Origin: Aquipseudomonas ullengensis
Lineage (GTDB): Bacteria > Pseudomonadota > Gammaproteobacteria > Pseudomonadales > Pseudomonadaceae
Assembly (NCBI RefSeq): GCF_014174475.1
Contig: NZ_JACJUD010000008.1
Span: 120,514 to 184,513, forward strand
Length of the DNA: 64,000 nucleotides
Direction of reading: 5' to 3'
Shown here: positions 16,676 through 25,829 of the stretch, piece after piece
Layout: the number at the start of each line of letters is the position of its first letter
Numbering within the stretch: position 1 is the first letter of the stretch
Notes under the pieces: model-generated
Told to the model about the DNA's origin: nothing
The model's database searches: none
The model's input: the letters and a program-made list of their open reading frames with translations, nothing else
Program-made: the position numbers and the translations under genes

Positions 16676-17506
16676 TCACTCCGGTGCGTGATAGAGGTCC
16701 CAGGCCCCGGTAACCGGTGAGCGTGTCCAGCCGCTGGAGGCAATAGCACCGCCGTCCACCGGCAGGGTCAGTCCGGTGACGAAAGTCGCCAGGTTGGACA
16801 CCAGGAATATCACCACTCCCGCCAGTTCATCTGTAGAACCGACACGCCCCATGGGAATGTAGCGGTCGCGGGCGGCGCGCCCGGCTTCGCCCGCCGCTTC
16901 GAAGTAGGGGGCATGGCCAGGCGTGAGGATCATGTCCGGGGCCAGGGCGTGCACGCGGATATTGTGCTCGGCCAGCTCCAGCGCCATAGAGCGGGTGAAA
17001 CTGATCATCCCTGCCTTGCAGGCCGCATACACGGCGAAGCCCGGCGCGGCCCGCAGGCCCTCGCTGCTGGCGATGTTGATGATGGTGCCGCCGCGGCCGA
17101 ATTTGACCATGACCTTGGCCGCTGCCTGCGTCGCGGTCAGGGTGCTGATCAGATTGAAGTCGATGTGCTTGCGCCAGCTCTTTTCGGTCTGTTCCAGAAA
17201 AGCTGTGCGCCGCACGCCGCCTGCGTTGTTCACCAGAATGTCGAGACGGCCGAAGTGGCGAGCCGTCTGTTCGACAGCGGCACTGATCTGCTCAGTGTGG
17301 TTGACGTCGGTCTGCAGGAACAGGGCGTCACCGCCCTGTTCGCGAATATCGGCCACCAGCCGCTCGCCACCTTCCACGTCGATATCGGCAATGGCTACCA
17401 AAGCGCCGAAATTGGCCAGGTTGCGGGCGATCCCCGCGCCTATGCCGCCGGCGCCGCCAGTGATAAATGCCACCTTGCCGTCCAGCTGGATGTCCTTGGG
17501 TGTCAT
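16676..17506 (-). CDS. Short-chain dehydrogenase/reductase (SDR)
   Basis: 276 residues: cofactor turn TGGAGGIG (17-24 region), NNAGG at 93-97, S147-S148, Y160-x3-K164 (YAACK), and the closing GLTLPVDGG. The C-terminus has an extra 25 or so residues after the usual end. It is the last gene of the hydrolase-MaoC-SDR operon, where a 3-hydroxyacyl-CoA dehydrogenase role following the MaoC hydratase fits well. That role is contextual inference. Confidence 0.85.
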   Translation of the reverse strand: MTPKDIQLDGKVAFITGGAGGIGAGIARNLANFGALVAIADIDVEGGERLVADIREQGGDALFLQTDVNHTEQISAAVEQTARHFGRLDILVNNAGGVRRTAFLEQTEKSWRKHIDFNLISTLTATQAAAKVMVKFGRGGTIINIASSEGLRAAPGFAVYAACKAGMISFTRSMALELAEHNIRVHALAPDMILTPGHAPYFEAAGEAGRAARDRYIPMGRVGSTDELAGVVIFLVSNLATFVTGLTLPVDGGAIASSGWTRSPVTGAWDLYHAPE

Positions 17507-17521
17507 GGGGGCTTCTCCGGT

Positions 17522-18382
17522 TCAGTCGCGCAGTTCGACGCGGCCGTTATTGATGACGATGACGTCGCGCTCCACGGCCCGAACGCGGAAGGCCACGGTG
17601 TTGCCGTCGACCCAGATTTCGCTGCGGAAGGTTTCGCCCGGATAGGCGGGTGCGGTGAATCGGCCGAAGATCGAGGCGATGCGGCTGCCGTCGAACTCGC
17701 ACACCGCCTGCATGATGGCGCGCCCGGCGATGCCCCAGGTGGCCAGGCCATGCAGGATGGGCCGCTCGAAACCAGCCTTGCGCGCCACTTCCGGGTCGGC
17801 GTGCAGCGGGTTCCAGTCGCCGTTGAGTCGGTAGAGCAGGGCCATGTTTGGCAGGCTCGGCAGGTCCACACAGTGGTCGGCGGGCCGCTCCGGTACCGCC
17901 GGCGGTGGCGCGACGCTGCGTTGCGGGCCACCAAAGCCGCCGTCACCACGGGCGAGCATGGTCTGGGTGATGGTGCACAGCGGTTCGCCGGTGCTGCGCT
18001 CCAGGATGCGGCGCTCATAGGTGATCAGCGCGCCCTTGTCGGCACCCTTGTCGATGATGTCCACCACGCGTGACTTGCCGATCACTTGCGCTTCAGCCGG
18101 TAGCGGCTTGTGCAGGGTCAGGCCCTGTTCGGCGTGGACGATGCGCACCCAGTCCAGGCCGGTATTCATGGTTCTGGGCCAGTAGCCGGGGTGAGCGAGG
18201 ACCACGCCCATGGTTGGCACGGCGTGCAGATCGGCCTCGTAGACCAGGGGCAGCTGCCGGGTGTCCAGCGGATCGCTGGCGTAACCCAGGCTCAGGGCAT
18301 AGAGGATGCTGTCCTTGTGGTTGTAGGACTGCTGGGTGTCCGGGATCTGCAGGTCGAGGAGTTTTTCGTAGTCGATGGCCAT
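17522..18382 (-). CDS. MaoC-family (R)-enoyl-CoA hydratase, double hotdog
   Basis: 286 residues with two hotdog domains, like the hydratase-2 part of peroxisomal multifunctional enzyme. The C-terminal domain bears the hydratase-2 motif D189-x-N191-x2-H194 (GDWNPLHADP) followed by GFERPILHGL. It adds water to trans-2-enoyl-CoA to give the (R)-3-hydroxyacyl-CoA. Double-hotdog MaoC enzymes are usual for bulky acyl-CoAs, including steroid side chains. It is in an operon 19 bases after the hydrolase and 15 before the SDR. Confidence 0.9.
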   Translation of the reverse strand: MAIDYEKLLDLQIPDTQQSYNHKDSILYALSLGYASDPLDTRQLPLVYEADLHAVPTMGVVLAHPGYWPRTMNTGLDWVRIVHAEQGLTLHKPLPAEAQVIGKSRVVDIIDKGADKGALITYERRILERSTGEPLCTITQTMLARGDGGFGGPQRSVAPPPAVPERPADHCVDLPSLPNMALLYRLNGDWNPLHADPEVARKAGFERPILHGLATWGIAGRAIMQAVCEFDGSRIASIFGRFTAPAYPGETFRSEIWVDGNTVAFRVRAVERDVIVINNGRVELRD

Positions 18383-18401
18383 CTTGGTCTTCCTGTGGTC
18401 T

Positions 18402-19298
18402 TCAAGGTTGCGTGGCGAGGAGCGCGCGCAGGGTGCTGATCAGGGTCAGGGGCTGGTCGAACATCAGGTGATGATGGCCAGCTGGAATGGCGATGGGGCC
18501 GCGGGCATGAGGCAGGGCCTGGACGATGCGCTCGGCGCGCTGGCGGTCGACCACCACGCTGTGCTCGCCATAGAGGTAGTCAACGGGGCGCGTCACGCGT
18601 GCCAGCATTTGCCCGCCATCGCTCTCGCGGGCGCCACCCGGCGGCAGGCCGATGTCGAACTTCCAGCGCCAGCCTTCGCCATGGCGCCGCAGGGAATGAC
18701 TGGCCACATGTTCCACCAGGCATGGCAGCGCATCCGGCTGCGCGGGTATCAGGCGAAAGCGCGCGGCGCCGCTGGCGAGGTCCGGGTACTCGTGGTCGCC
18801 GCGAACCTTGATGGGCTCGGAGGGCAGGCTCTCTCCCTCGAACACCACATAGCTGTCGACAATCACCAGGCGCTGGAACAGTTCGGGTCTCTCGCCACAG
18901 GCGCGCAGCAGGCGCGAGCCGCCATAGCTGTGCCCGACGGCGATTACCGGCGAATCGCTGATGTGCTCCGCGATGGCGGCAATGTCACGCCCCAGGCTGT
19001 TGGCGTCGTACTGCGCGCGGTGCGCGCTGTCGCCCATGCCGGAGAGGTCCATGGCCACCACCCGGTACTCCTCGGCGAACCAGGGGGCGATGAAGTCCCA
19101 CCAATGGGCGTGGCCACGAAAGCCATGGACGAACAGCAGCGTGGGCTTGTGCGTGTCCTCGAATCCCCAGGACAGAAAGTGCAGGCGGGCGCCATTGGCG
19201 TCGATGAAGTGCGAGCGCCCGGGCTGTGCCAGGGCCCGCTCGACCCATTCGGGGCGCGCTGCACAGAGGGGCGGGAGATTACTGGATAACTCGCTCAT
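18402..19298 (-). CDS. Alpha/beta hydrolase (paralogue of the gene at 25830)
   Basis: 298 residues. VHGFRGHAHWWD (57-68), the MDLSGMGDS turn (83-91), nucleophile Ser124 in GHSYGG, and a late HHH cluster (PAGHHHLMFDQP) supply the hydrolase core. It is clearly paralogous to the protein at 25830-26726, sharing the GHAHWWD, DLSGMGDS and VGHSYGGSR motifs in the same spacing. It is the first gene of the hydrolase-MaoC-SDR operon under box 5. Thioesterase, esterase or C-C hydrolase activity are all possible. Confidence 0.83.
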   Translation of the reverse strand: MSELSSNLPPLCAARPEWVERALAQPGRSHFIDANGARLHFLSWGFEDTHKPTLLFVHGFRGHAHWWDFIAPWFAEEYRVVAMDLSGMGDSAHRAQYDANSLGRDIAAIAEHISDSPVIAVGHSYGGSRLLRACGERPELFQRLVIVDSYVVFEGESLPSEPIKVRGDHEYPDLASGAARFRLIPAQPDALPCLVEHVASHSLRRHGEGWRWKFDIGLPPGGARESDGGQMLARVTRPVDYLYGEHSVVVDRQRAERIVQALPHARGPIAIPAGHHHLMFDQPLTLISTLRALLATQP

Positions 19299-19394
19299 GC
19301 AATGGCCTTGTCCGTCATGAAAACTGAAAGCTAGACATATGTCCCGTTCCAGGTGCGGCTTGCACCGTCTACTGGCATGGGGTAGCTTAGTCTT

Positions 19395-19416
19395 TAACTG
19401 ATACTATGTTAGTTAT
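19395..19416. promoter_or_regulatory. Regulatory box 5 (shared dyad, near-ideal)
   Basis: Left arm AACTGA, 7-base spacer, right arm TTAGTT, with flanking T and AT extending the symmetry. It lies 56 bases before the thiolase-like gene and 96 before the divergent hydrolase. The centre contains TATGTT, which could serve as a -10 element. Confidence 0.72.
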
Positions 19417-19472
19417 GTGAATCGAGTCCAGAACAATGCGTCCCCTCGAAAGGTCGCCAGCGGAGTAGGGCA

Positions 19473-20624
19473 ATGGAGCAGTTTCCTCGTGGCCGCGTGG
19501 CCATAGTCGGCGCAGCCACCTATGGCATGGGCGAATCCCCCGGCATGCGTCCCTTGGACCTGGCCGCGCAGGCGGCAGTGCTGGCGCTGAAAGACGCCAA
19601 CCTGAAGCTGGCCGAGGTCGATGCGCTGTTCGTCTGCACCCCGGACGATGCATTGTCCGGGCTGAGTGCTGCGGAATATCTGGGTATCACCCCGCGCTTC
19701 ACCGAGAACAACCGTACCGGCGGTTCGGCTTTCCATTCCCATGTGATAACGGCCAGCCTGATGCTGGAGGCGGGTTACTGCGACACGGCGCTGATCATCT
19801 ATGGCAGCAATCAGCGCACCGCGTCCGGGGGGCTGGTGTCGATGCGCTTGCCGTCGCCCTATGAGAAGCCCTACAAGCCGCTGACCCCCCTGTCGTCCTA
19901 CGCCCTGGCCGCGTCGCGGCATATGCACGAGTACGGCACCACCCGCGAGCACTTGGCCGAAGTGGCGGTGGCCGCGCGCAATTGGGCCCGGCTGAACCCC
20001 GAAGCCTTCGCCCGCGACGAGCTGACCATCGAGGACTGCCTGAAGGCGCGGATGGTCTCCGACCCACTCAGCGTGCGTGACTGCTGCCTGGTTACCGACG
20101 GCGCCGCTGCCATCGTGCTGACCCGCGCCGACCGCGCCCGTGACCTGCATGCCCAGCCCATCCATGTATTGGGGGCGGCTGCCGCCACCTGGTATTCGGG
20201 CGTCGATCAGTCCCGTGACCTGACTGTCACCGCTGCCCGTGAATCGGGCCAGCGTGCTTATGCGATTGCCGGCGTTGGTCCGCAGGACATCGATGTGGTG
20301 CAGCTCTACGACGCCTTCACGATCAACACCATCCTCTTCCTCGAAGACCTGGGCTTCTGCCCCAAAGGCGAGGGAGGGCGCTTCGTGTCTGGCGGCAACA
20401 TCGGCCCAGGTGGCTCGCTGCCGGTGAATACCAACGGTGGCGGCCTGTCGTGCTGCCATCCCGGCATGTACGGGCTGTTTACCCTGGTCGAGTCCTGCCT
20501 GCAGCTGCGCGGCCAGGCCGGTGCTCGCCAGGTGGCGGGCGCTCGCCTGGCGCTGGCCCATGCCAACGGCGGAACCCTGTCCAGCCAGGCAACCATGATT
20601 CTGGGCACGGCTGACTGCGTCTGA
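19473..20624 (+). CDS. Thiolase-superfamily (Ltp2-like) protein lacking the catalytic Cys
   Basis: 383 residues of the SCP-x/lipid-transfer thiolase type. At the nucleophile position the sequence is NNRTGGSAFH (79-88), so Gly84 stands where thiolases have Cys. The C-terminal loop NGGGLSCCHPGMYG keeps the HPG element. Loss of the Cys points to a non-thiolytic reaction; in steroid degraders such proteins cleave side chains by retro-aldol reaction with a DUF35 partner. It is divergent from the hydrolase-MaoC-SDR operon under box 5. A GGAGTAGG ribosome site precedes the ATG. Confidence 0.8.
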   Translation: MEQFPRGRVAIVGAATYGMGESPGMRPLDLAAQAAVLALKDANLKLAEVDALFVCTPDDALSGLSAAEYLGITPRFTENNRTGGSAFHSHVITASLMLEAGYCDTALIIYGSNQRTASGGLVSMRLPSPYEKPYKPLTPLSSYALAASRHMHEYGTTREHLAEVAVAARNWARLNPEAFARDELTIEDCLKARMVSDPLSVRDCCLVTDGAAAIVLTRADRARDLHAQPIHVLGAAAATWYSGVDQSRDLTVTAARESGQRAYAIAGVGPQDIDVVQLYDAFTINTILFLEDLGFCPKGEGGRFVSGGNIGPGGSLPVNTNGGGLSCCHPGMYGLFTLVESCLQLRGQAGARQVAGARLALAHANGGTLSSQATMILGTADCV

Positions 20625-20676
20625 CCGTCCCCCACGACAAGCAGGCCGCCGGCCTGATTAACGGAGAATTCCACGC

Positions 20677-21495
20677 ATGAATATTCCTGCCAATCTGCCC
20701 GAAATGCGCCATGTGCGGGTCGAGATCCGCGAGCGCATCGCCACCGTTACTCTTGATCGTGCGCCGGTTAACGCATTGGACTCGGTGGCCATTCGCGAGC
20801 TCACCGCCACCTTCAATGCTCTGGGGCGTTCAACCGAAGCCAGCGTGATCGTGTTCACCGCACCGGGGGAGAAGATCTTCTGCGCCGGCATCGACCTCAA
20901 TGACTCGACGCGCCGTCACGCCCGCCAGTTGGTCGAGGACGACAGCAGCATTGATTTGTTGGACCCGGGCGCCGTGGTGCGCGAATGCTTCTGGGCCATT
21001 CTCGAATGCCCGCTGCCGGTGATCGCCGCGGTCAATGGCAAGGCCATCGGCGCCGGGCTGGTGCTGGTAGCCAGCTGCGACATGATCGTCTGCTCGGAGA
21101 ACGCCAGTTTCTCCGTGCCCGAAATTAAGGCCGGCGTGCTGGGCGGCGCCCGTCATCTGCAGCGTCTGGTCGGACCGTTCAAGACCCGGCGCATGTTCTT
21201 CACCGGTGAGGCGGTACCAGCCCAAGAGTTCTACCGTCTGGGCGCGGTGGAAGCCGTGGTGCCGCCGGCGCAGCTGATGGGCGCCGCCATGGAACTGGCG
21301 GCGCAGGTCGCGCGCAACAGCCCCATCGGCCTTCGTCTGGGTAAGGAGTCCCTGAGTCGGGTGGAAGACCTGCCGCTGAAGGAGGGCTACCGCATCGAGC
21401 AGGACTATACCGGCCGGGTGACGCGCTATAACGACTCTCAGGAAGCACGTAAGGCCTACCTGGAAAAACGCGACCCGGACTGGTCCTGGTCCTGA
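20677..21495 (+). CDS. Enoyl-CoA hydratase/isomerase family protein
   Basis: 272 residues of the crotonase fold. Oxyanion-hole segments are FCAGIDLND and IGAGLVLVASCDM, and an acidic residue occurs in the VPEIKAGVLGGARH region where hydratases have a catalytic Glu. The C-terminal DYTGRVTRYNDSQEARKAYLEKRDP is family-like. It lies 52 bases after the thiolase-like gene and 55 before the epoxide hydrolase, probably in one operon. Hydratase, isomerase or ring-cleaving activity cannot be separated by eye. Confidence 0.85.
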   Translation: MNIPANLPEMRHVRVEIRERIATVTLDRAPVNALDSVAIRELTATFNALGRSTEASVIVFTAPGEKIFCAGIDLNDSTRRHARQLVEDDSSIDLLDPGAVVRECFWAILECPLPVIAAVNGKAIGAGLVLVASCDMIVCSENASFSVPEIKAGVLGGARHLQRLVGPFKTRRMFFTGEAVPAQEFYRLGAVEAVVPPAQLMGAAMELAAQVARNSPIGLRLGKESLSRVEDLPLKEGYRIEQDYTGRVTRYNDSQEARKAYLEKRDPDWSWS

Positions 21496-21550
21496 TCGCC
21501 GAGGCTGCTCCGGCAGCTATTACCCATCCCTGAACAGGCAGAGAATAAAA

Positions 21551-22684
21551 ATGAAGAGTTTTCAGGTCGAGTGGACGCGTAACGAGATCGATCGCGTCAT
21601 TGCCAAGGTTGCCGATTGCCGTTTGCCGCCTGCTCCCGCCGGAGCCGGCTGGTCCCTGGGTTGCGATGCCGACTTCCTTGCTGGATTGCAGCGCTATTGG
21701 CTCGAGAAGTTCGACTGGCAGGCCTGCATGGAGGTGCTCAACCGCTATCCGCAGTTCCAAGTGGAGATCGACGGCCAGTTGGTGCATTTCGTCCATGTGA
21801 AGGGTGAGGCCGAGGGGCGTCGGCCGCTGCTGCTGACCCACGGCTGGCCGGGGTCGCACTTTGAATTCTGGCAGTCCATCGAACCGCTGGCTTATCCGTC
21901 ACGCCATGGTGGCAAGGCCGAGGATGCCTACGACCTCGTGATCCCCAGCCTGCCGGGGTTCGGTTTCAGCGGAAAACCGGCCGGGGTCACTTCCCAGCGC
22001 CAGACAGCCGCGCTGTGGAACAAATTGATGACCGAGGTGCTTGGCTACCCCCGTTACCGCGCCCAAGGCGGCGACTGGGGGGCCATAGTGACCTCCTGGC
22101 TGGGGCTGGATCATGGCACCCATGTCGAGGCCATCCACCTCAACATGCTCGGCTTCCGCTCTCTGGTACCGCCACAGGATGATGCCGAGAAAGCCTGGCA
22201 GGCGCGGGCCGAAGGTGCCCAGCGCGGCTACAGCGGCTATGCCGCAGTGCAGATGACCAAGCCGCAGTCCATTGCCTGGGCCACCGCCGATAACCCCATG
22301 GGCCAGGCCGCCTGGATCCTGGAACGGTTCCATGATTGGGCAGACCTGCGCCAGCGTCCCTTCGACGCGGTATTCAGCCTAGACAGCCTGCTGACCAACA
22401 TCCTGATCTATGTAATGACCGGCAGTTTCGCCAGTGCCACCTGGTTCTATCCGGGTGTGGTCAAGGACGGCTTTACCCTGCTGCCCGAAGGCAAGCGCTG
22501 CGAGGTTCCCACCCACTTCCTCGAATGCACCGGGGATGCGCTGTCGCCGGCGCCGCCGCGCAGTCGAGTGGAGCTGGTCTACAACCTGGCGAGCTGGAGC
22601 AGCCTGGAGGAGGGCGGGCATTTTGCTGCCATGGAAAGTCCGGCGGCCTTCGTCGAGGACCTACGCCGTTGGGGTCGGGGCTGA
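21551..22684 (+). CDS. Epoxide hydrolase (EphA/microsomal type with EHN domain)
   Basis: 377 residues. The N-terminal EHN domain (about 1-110) includes the usual WTRNEID start and the LVHFVHVKGE strand. The hydrolase core follows: HGWPGS oxyanion motif near 97, nucleophile Asp175 in GGDWG, and the catalytic His in EEGGHFAAMESP. It opens an epoxide to a vicinal diol by an aspartyl ester mechanism. An epoxide could come from the P450, or the enzyme may deal with a by-product. It ends the operon begun at 19473. Confidence 0.88.
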   Translation: MKSFQVEWTRNEIDRVIAKVADCRLPPAPAGAGWSLGCDADFLAGLQRYWLEKFDWQACMEVLNRYPQFQVEIDGQLVHFVHVKGEAEGRRPLLLTHGWPGSHFEFWQSIEPLAYPSRHGGKAEDAYDLVIPSLPGFGFSGKPAGVTSQRQTAALWNKLMTEVLGYPRYRAQGGDWGAIVTSWLGLDHGTHVEAIHLNMLGFRSLVPPQDDAEKAWQARAEGAQRGYSGYAAVQMTKPQSIAWATADNPMGQAAWILERFHDWADLRQRPFDAVFSLDSLLTNILIYVMTGSFASATWFYPGVVKDGFTLLPEGKRCEVPTHFLECTGDALSPAPPRSRVELVYNLASWSSLEEGGHFAAMESPAAFVEDLRRWGRG

Positions 22685-22737
22685 CCCGGCAACCGATCGT
22701 CGCCACGCTGATTGACGTGGAGCAGCTATGAGCATAC

Positions 22738-22758
22738 AACTGATGAATAGTCATTTAT
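22738..22758. promoter_or_regulatory. Regulatory box 6 (shared dyad)
   Basis: Left arm AACTGA, 7-base spacer, right arm TCATTT, 85 bases before the PF10118 gene. This shows that the gene has its own promoter despite following the epoxide hydrolase. Confidence 0.6.
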
Positions 22759-22843
22759 TCCATCAGTTCAGTGTCACGCCATGAACTGACGAACATTCGG
22801 CGCTGTGCCGGATGTATCACATGACAACAAGAGGAACAGTGGG

Positions 22844-23650
22844 ATGAAAGTCCGCCTACCCGGTTTCGATTTTTCCAGCATTCGCCCGCATTGGGCGCCC
22901 GTCCGCGAGTTCGCCCAGAGCTATAACGCCTTCTCCACGGTGCCGGCTCACATCGAGCCGTTTCTGGTGAAGGTGATGATGCGGGTCAAGGACGCATTGG
23001 GCGATGAGCACCAGGCGCTGCGCGAGGACATCGAGATCTTCAACAAACAGGAAGTGCAGCACTGCAAGCAGCACGTGGCCTTCAACAAAATGCTCTACAA
23101 GTCGGGCTATGCTGGCATGCAGGAGCTGGAGAAGCCCTACCGCGACGACTACGCCAGCTTCCTTGCCAACAAGTCGTTGCGCTTCAATGTGGCCTATTGC
23201 GAAGGCTTTGAGGCCATGGGCTCGTCCGCCGGGCAGGTGTTCTTCGAGGAGCTCGAGGAGTACCTGGAGGGGGCCGACCAGGAAGCCGTGGATTTGTGGA
23301 AATGGCACCTGGCCGAAGAGTTCGAACATCGCGAGGTCTGTTTCCAGGCCTACAAGGCGCTTTATGGCAGCGGCCCGTTTGCCTACCTGTACCGGATCTG
23401 GGCCTTCGCCTTTGCGGTCAAGCATATCGGTAGCCATACCGCGAAGGTGGCGGCCTACCTCAATGGCGTCGACCGTGAGTCCATGACAGCGGAAGAGCGC
23501 GGACGCTCCATCGAGCGTCAGAAGGTGCTCAAGGCCAAGATCTCCAAGGCCAGCCGCACGCGCCTGCTGAAGGTTCTTTCGCCGTTCTACAACCCAGGCA
23601 AAATGGTGCCTTCGCCCGGTATGGCGGAGCTGCTGGCACGCTTTGGCTGA
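22844..23650 (+). CDS. Metal-dependent hydrolase, PF10118 family
   Basis: 268 residues, all-helical by composition, with repeated Glu/His helices typical of PF10118: HIEPFLVKVMMRV, EDIEIFNKQEVQHCKQH and HLAEEFEHREVCFQ. The E-x2-H spacing suggests a di-metal site. The family is annotated as metal-dependent hydrolase, but its chemistry is poorly known and a ferritin-like oxygenase is also conceivable. The start ATG 22844 follows GAGGAAC; an upstream in-frame start at 22805 lacks a ribosome site. It is monocistronic, with box 6 upstream and a strong terminator downstream. Confidence 0.75.
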   Translation: MKVRLPGFDFSSIRPHWAPVREFAQSYNAFSTVPAHIEPFLVKVMMRVKDALGDEHQALREDIEIFNKQEVQHCKQHVAFNKMLYKSGYAGMQELEKPYRDDYASFLANKSLRFNVAYCEGFEAMGSSAGQVFFEELEEYLEGADQEAVDLWKWHLAEEFEHREVCFQAYKALYGSGPFAYLYRIWAFAFAVKHIGSHTAKVAAYLNGVDRESMTAEERGRSIERQKVLKAKISKASRTRLLKVLSPFYNPGKMVPSPGMAELLARFG

Positions 23651-23666
23651 TTGAACACGCAGAATG

Positions 23667-23695
23667 AAAAACGGGGAGCTGAGCTCCCCGTTTTT
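23667..23695. terminator. Bidirectional rho-independent terminator
   Basis: A GC-rich stem (ACGGGGAGCT against AGCTCCCCGT) is flanked by A-run and T-run, between convergent genes. It can stop transcription both ways. Confidence 0.9.
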
Positions 23696-23709
23696 CATTG
23701 GTGCCTGGA

Positions 23710-24795
23710 TTAGTTCTGGGCAGCGGTGATGGCTTCTACCTGACGGATCGCCACTTCCAGTTGGTCAGCGTCGACCGGCGGCGCGAAGCGGGCGGCGCTG
23801 GGGCTGACCATGGATTTCTCCGCCAGCTCGCGAATTTCTGTCGCCGTGGGTTGCTCAAGACCGAAGTCGGCCAGGCGGGTGGGCAAGCCGACCTCGCGGA
23901 AGAACCCGCAGAGCTCCAGGATGAAGTCCTGGCTGCGCTTTTCCATCACCAGCTGGACCAGCAGGCCGTAGGCGACGTGGTCGCCGTGCAGCGTTCCACG
24001 GGCCCGCTCCAGGTAGGAAAAACCACGGGCCAGGGCGTGAGCCAGCGATAGGCCGCCGTTTTCGAAACTCAGGGTGCTGAGCAGCACCGTGGCTTCCACC
24101 AAGGCCTCCAGGTCGTCGTTGACCTGCTTCTGCTCCACAGCGCGTACTGCCGCCACGGCATGCTGACGAATGATCTGGTAGCAGGCATCGGCCGCCATCA
24201 GTCCGGTCAGGGATGCTGGGGTGCCGAGCAGCGTGGTGGCGCCAGCTGCGGCGCAGGCCTCGGCCTCGAATTTCTTCGAGATGGCGTCGCCTATGCCCGC
24301 GCGCAGGAAACGCACCGGCGCATTGGCAATCACCTGGGTGTCGGCCAGCACCAGCTCAGGGTTGCGCGGCAGGTGGAGGATGTCCTGCATGATGTGGTGC
24401 TCATCGTAGACGGCGATGGCGGCGCTGGCCGGTCCATCGTTGGACGCGATAGTAGGCACGCTGACGCTTCGCGCGCCGAGCTTGAGCGCTACGCCCTTGG
24501 CGGTGTCCAGCGCCTTGCCGCCACCCAGGCCTACGATCATGTCCGCGCCAAAGTCACGGGCCCGTCCGGCCAGTTCAGCGATGGCGGCGTGGGTGATTTC
24601 TCCCGGGAATACCTCCAGTGAGCTGGCCATCTCCGCCGTTTCGAAACTGGCCGTCACTCGCGCACCGAGCAGCTTGGCCATATCCGCATCGGTGATTACG
24701 AAGGCATGGCTACCCAGGGGGCGGCAATACCGGCCGAGGTCGTCCAGCGCGCCCGCGCCCTGAACGTATCGAGAGGTTGCGGCAAAGATTCGCAT
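23710..24795 (-). CDS. Iron-containing/glycerol dehydrogenase (GldA-like) family
   Basis: 361 residues of the group III alcohol dehydrogenase fold. The cofactor loop GGGKALDTAK (91-100) is present. The metal ligands fit Asp170 (GIGDAISKKFE), His253 (SLAHALARGF) and His270 (TLHGDH). Members reduce or oxidise small polyols, hydroxyketones or maleylacetate. Which of these applies here is not clear; GldA-like residues fit better than maleylacetate reductase. It is divergent from the hydratase-hydrolase-hydratase operon with boxes 7 and 8 between them. Confidence 0.82.
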   Translation of the reverse strand: MRIFAATSRYVQGAGALDDLGRYCRPLGSHAFVITDADMAKLLGARVTASFETAEMASSLEVFPGEITHAAIAELAGRARDFGADMIVGLGGGKALDTAKGVALKLGARSVSVPTIASNDGPASAAIAVYDEHHIMQDILHLPRNPELVLADTQVIANAPVRFLRAGIGDAISKKFEAEACAAAGATTLLGTPASLTGLMAADACYQIIRQHAVAAVRAVEQKQVNDDLEALVEATVLLSTLSFENGGLSLAHALARGFSYLERARGTLHGDHVAYGLLVQLVMEKRSQDFILELCGFFREVGLPTRLADFGLEQPTATEIRELAEKSMVSPSAARFAPPVDADQLEVAIRQVEAITAAQN

Positions 24796-24813
24796 TTGTT
24801 GGCTCCTGGATAT

Positions 24814-24834
24814 AGTGGACTGTCAGTCAGTTAT
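24814..24834. promoter_or_regulatory. Regulatory box 7 (strong right arm)
   Basis: Right arm TCAGTT is perfect and followed by AT. The left arm AGTGGA is degenerate. It lies 18 bases from the GldA-like start on the minus strand. Confidence 0.5.
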
Positions 24835-24969
24835 TGTTTTCTGGATCCTCATTTCCCCCGCTACAGCCCGTCTCCCGGGATTGCGGCAGGGTTAGCGCAA
24901 GGCCTGACTTTAATATCTGTGTTTCGAGGTGCTTGCCAGCCCATGTGCAGTGCTATACATTCTACACAG

Positions 24970-24990
24970 AACTGACCAAATGTCAGCTTT
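24970..24990. promoter_or_regulatory. Regulatory box 8 (shared dyad)
   Basis: Left arm AACTGA, 7-base spacer, right arm TCAGCT. It is 38 bases before the hydratase at 25029. With box 7 it forms a pair in one divergent region, one box nearer each gene. Confidence 0.7.
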
Positions 24991-25028
24991 TAGAAAAATC
25001 AACAGCCCGAATGATCTGGAGAGCGACG

Positions 25029-25823
25029 ATGAAATTCGCTGACTACAAGACGCTGACCTTCGAACGCCGTGGCCGCGTTCTCAACGTAACCTTCAACCAG
25101 CCAGAGAAACTGAACAGCTTCGCTGGCGAATCGCATACCGAACTGTCCTGGCTGTTCTATGACCTGGTAGAGGACAAGGAAAGCGACATCATCGTCCTCA
25201 CCGGCGCCGGGCGCGCCTTCAGCGCCGGCGGCGATATCGAGTACATGCAGTGGCTGCATGACAACCCGGCCGAGTTCTATCGCTGCGTGCGCGAAGCCAA
25301 GCGCATCGTCAATGGCATGCTCGAGTGCGACAAGCCGATCATCTGCAAGGTCAATGGCGATGCCATCGGTCTGGGCTCTACTGTTGCCGTGTTCAGTGAC
25401 GTGATCTTTGCCGCCGACACTGCTCGCTTCGGCGACCCGCACAATAACGTTGCCTTGGTAAGCGGCGACGGTGGCCAGATCATGTGGCCGCACCTGATGG
25501 GTTATGCCCGCGCCAAGCACTACCTGTTCACCGGCGAGAAGCTGACCGCTGCAGACGCCGAACGTTTTGGCCTGATCAACAAGGCCATGCCGGCCGCCGA
25601 GCTGAACGATTTTGTCGACGCCTACGCCGACAAACTGGCCGCCATGCCGGTCCAGTCGCTGCGTTGGAGCAAGTCGACCATCAACGTGCCGCTGCGTCAG
25701 ATGGCCGCCAGCATGATGGACGTGGGCATGGCCTACGAGAACATCTCCTCGCAGACCGCCGATCACGTCGAGGCGATCGCTGCCTTCCGCGAGAAGCGCA
25801 AGCCTGTGTTCAACAAGAAGTAA
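25029..25823 (+). CDS. Enoyl-CoA hydratase/isomerase family protein
   Basis: 264 residues, crotonase fold: FSAGGDIEYM and IGLGSTVAVFSDVIFA shape the oxyanion hole. The active-site side has FGDPHNNVALVSGDGG, a variant in which Asp/His replace the usual Glu-containing loop. The C-terminus ends in AAFREKRKPVF. The open frame extends upstream, but the ATG at 25029 with GGAGAGCG gives the normal family length. It is first in an operon with a hydrolase 6 bases downstream and a second crotonase after that. Confidence 0.86.
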   Translation: MKFADYKTLTFERRGRVLNVTFNQPEKLNSFAGESHTELSWLFYDLVEDKESDIIVLTGAGRAFSAGGDIEYMQWLHDNPAEFYRCVREAKRIVNGMLECDKPIICKVNGDAIGLGSTVAVFSDVIFAADTARFGDPHNNVALVSGDGGQIMWPHLMGYARAKHYLFTGEKLTAADAERFGLINKAMPAAELNDFVDAYADKLAAMPVQSLRWSKSTINVPLRQMAASMMDVGMAYENISSQTADHVEAIAAFREKRKPVFNKK

Positions 25824-25829
25824 GTGCTG

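Noticed and set aside
16913..18073. 386-codon plus-strand frame opposite the SDR and MaoC genes
   Set aside because: Same reasoning: antisense of two motif-bearing genes.
23710..24795. Maleylacetate reductase
   Set aside because: The metal-ligand spacing and cofactor loop look more like glycerol dehydrogenase, and no aromatic ring-cleavage dioxygenase is present to supply maleylacetate.
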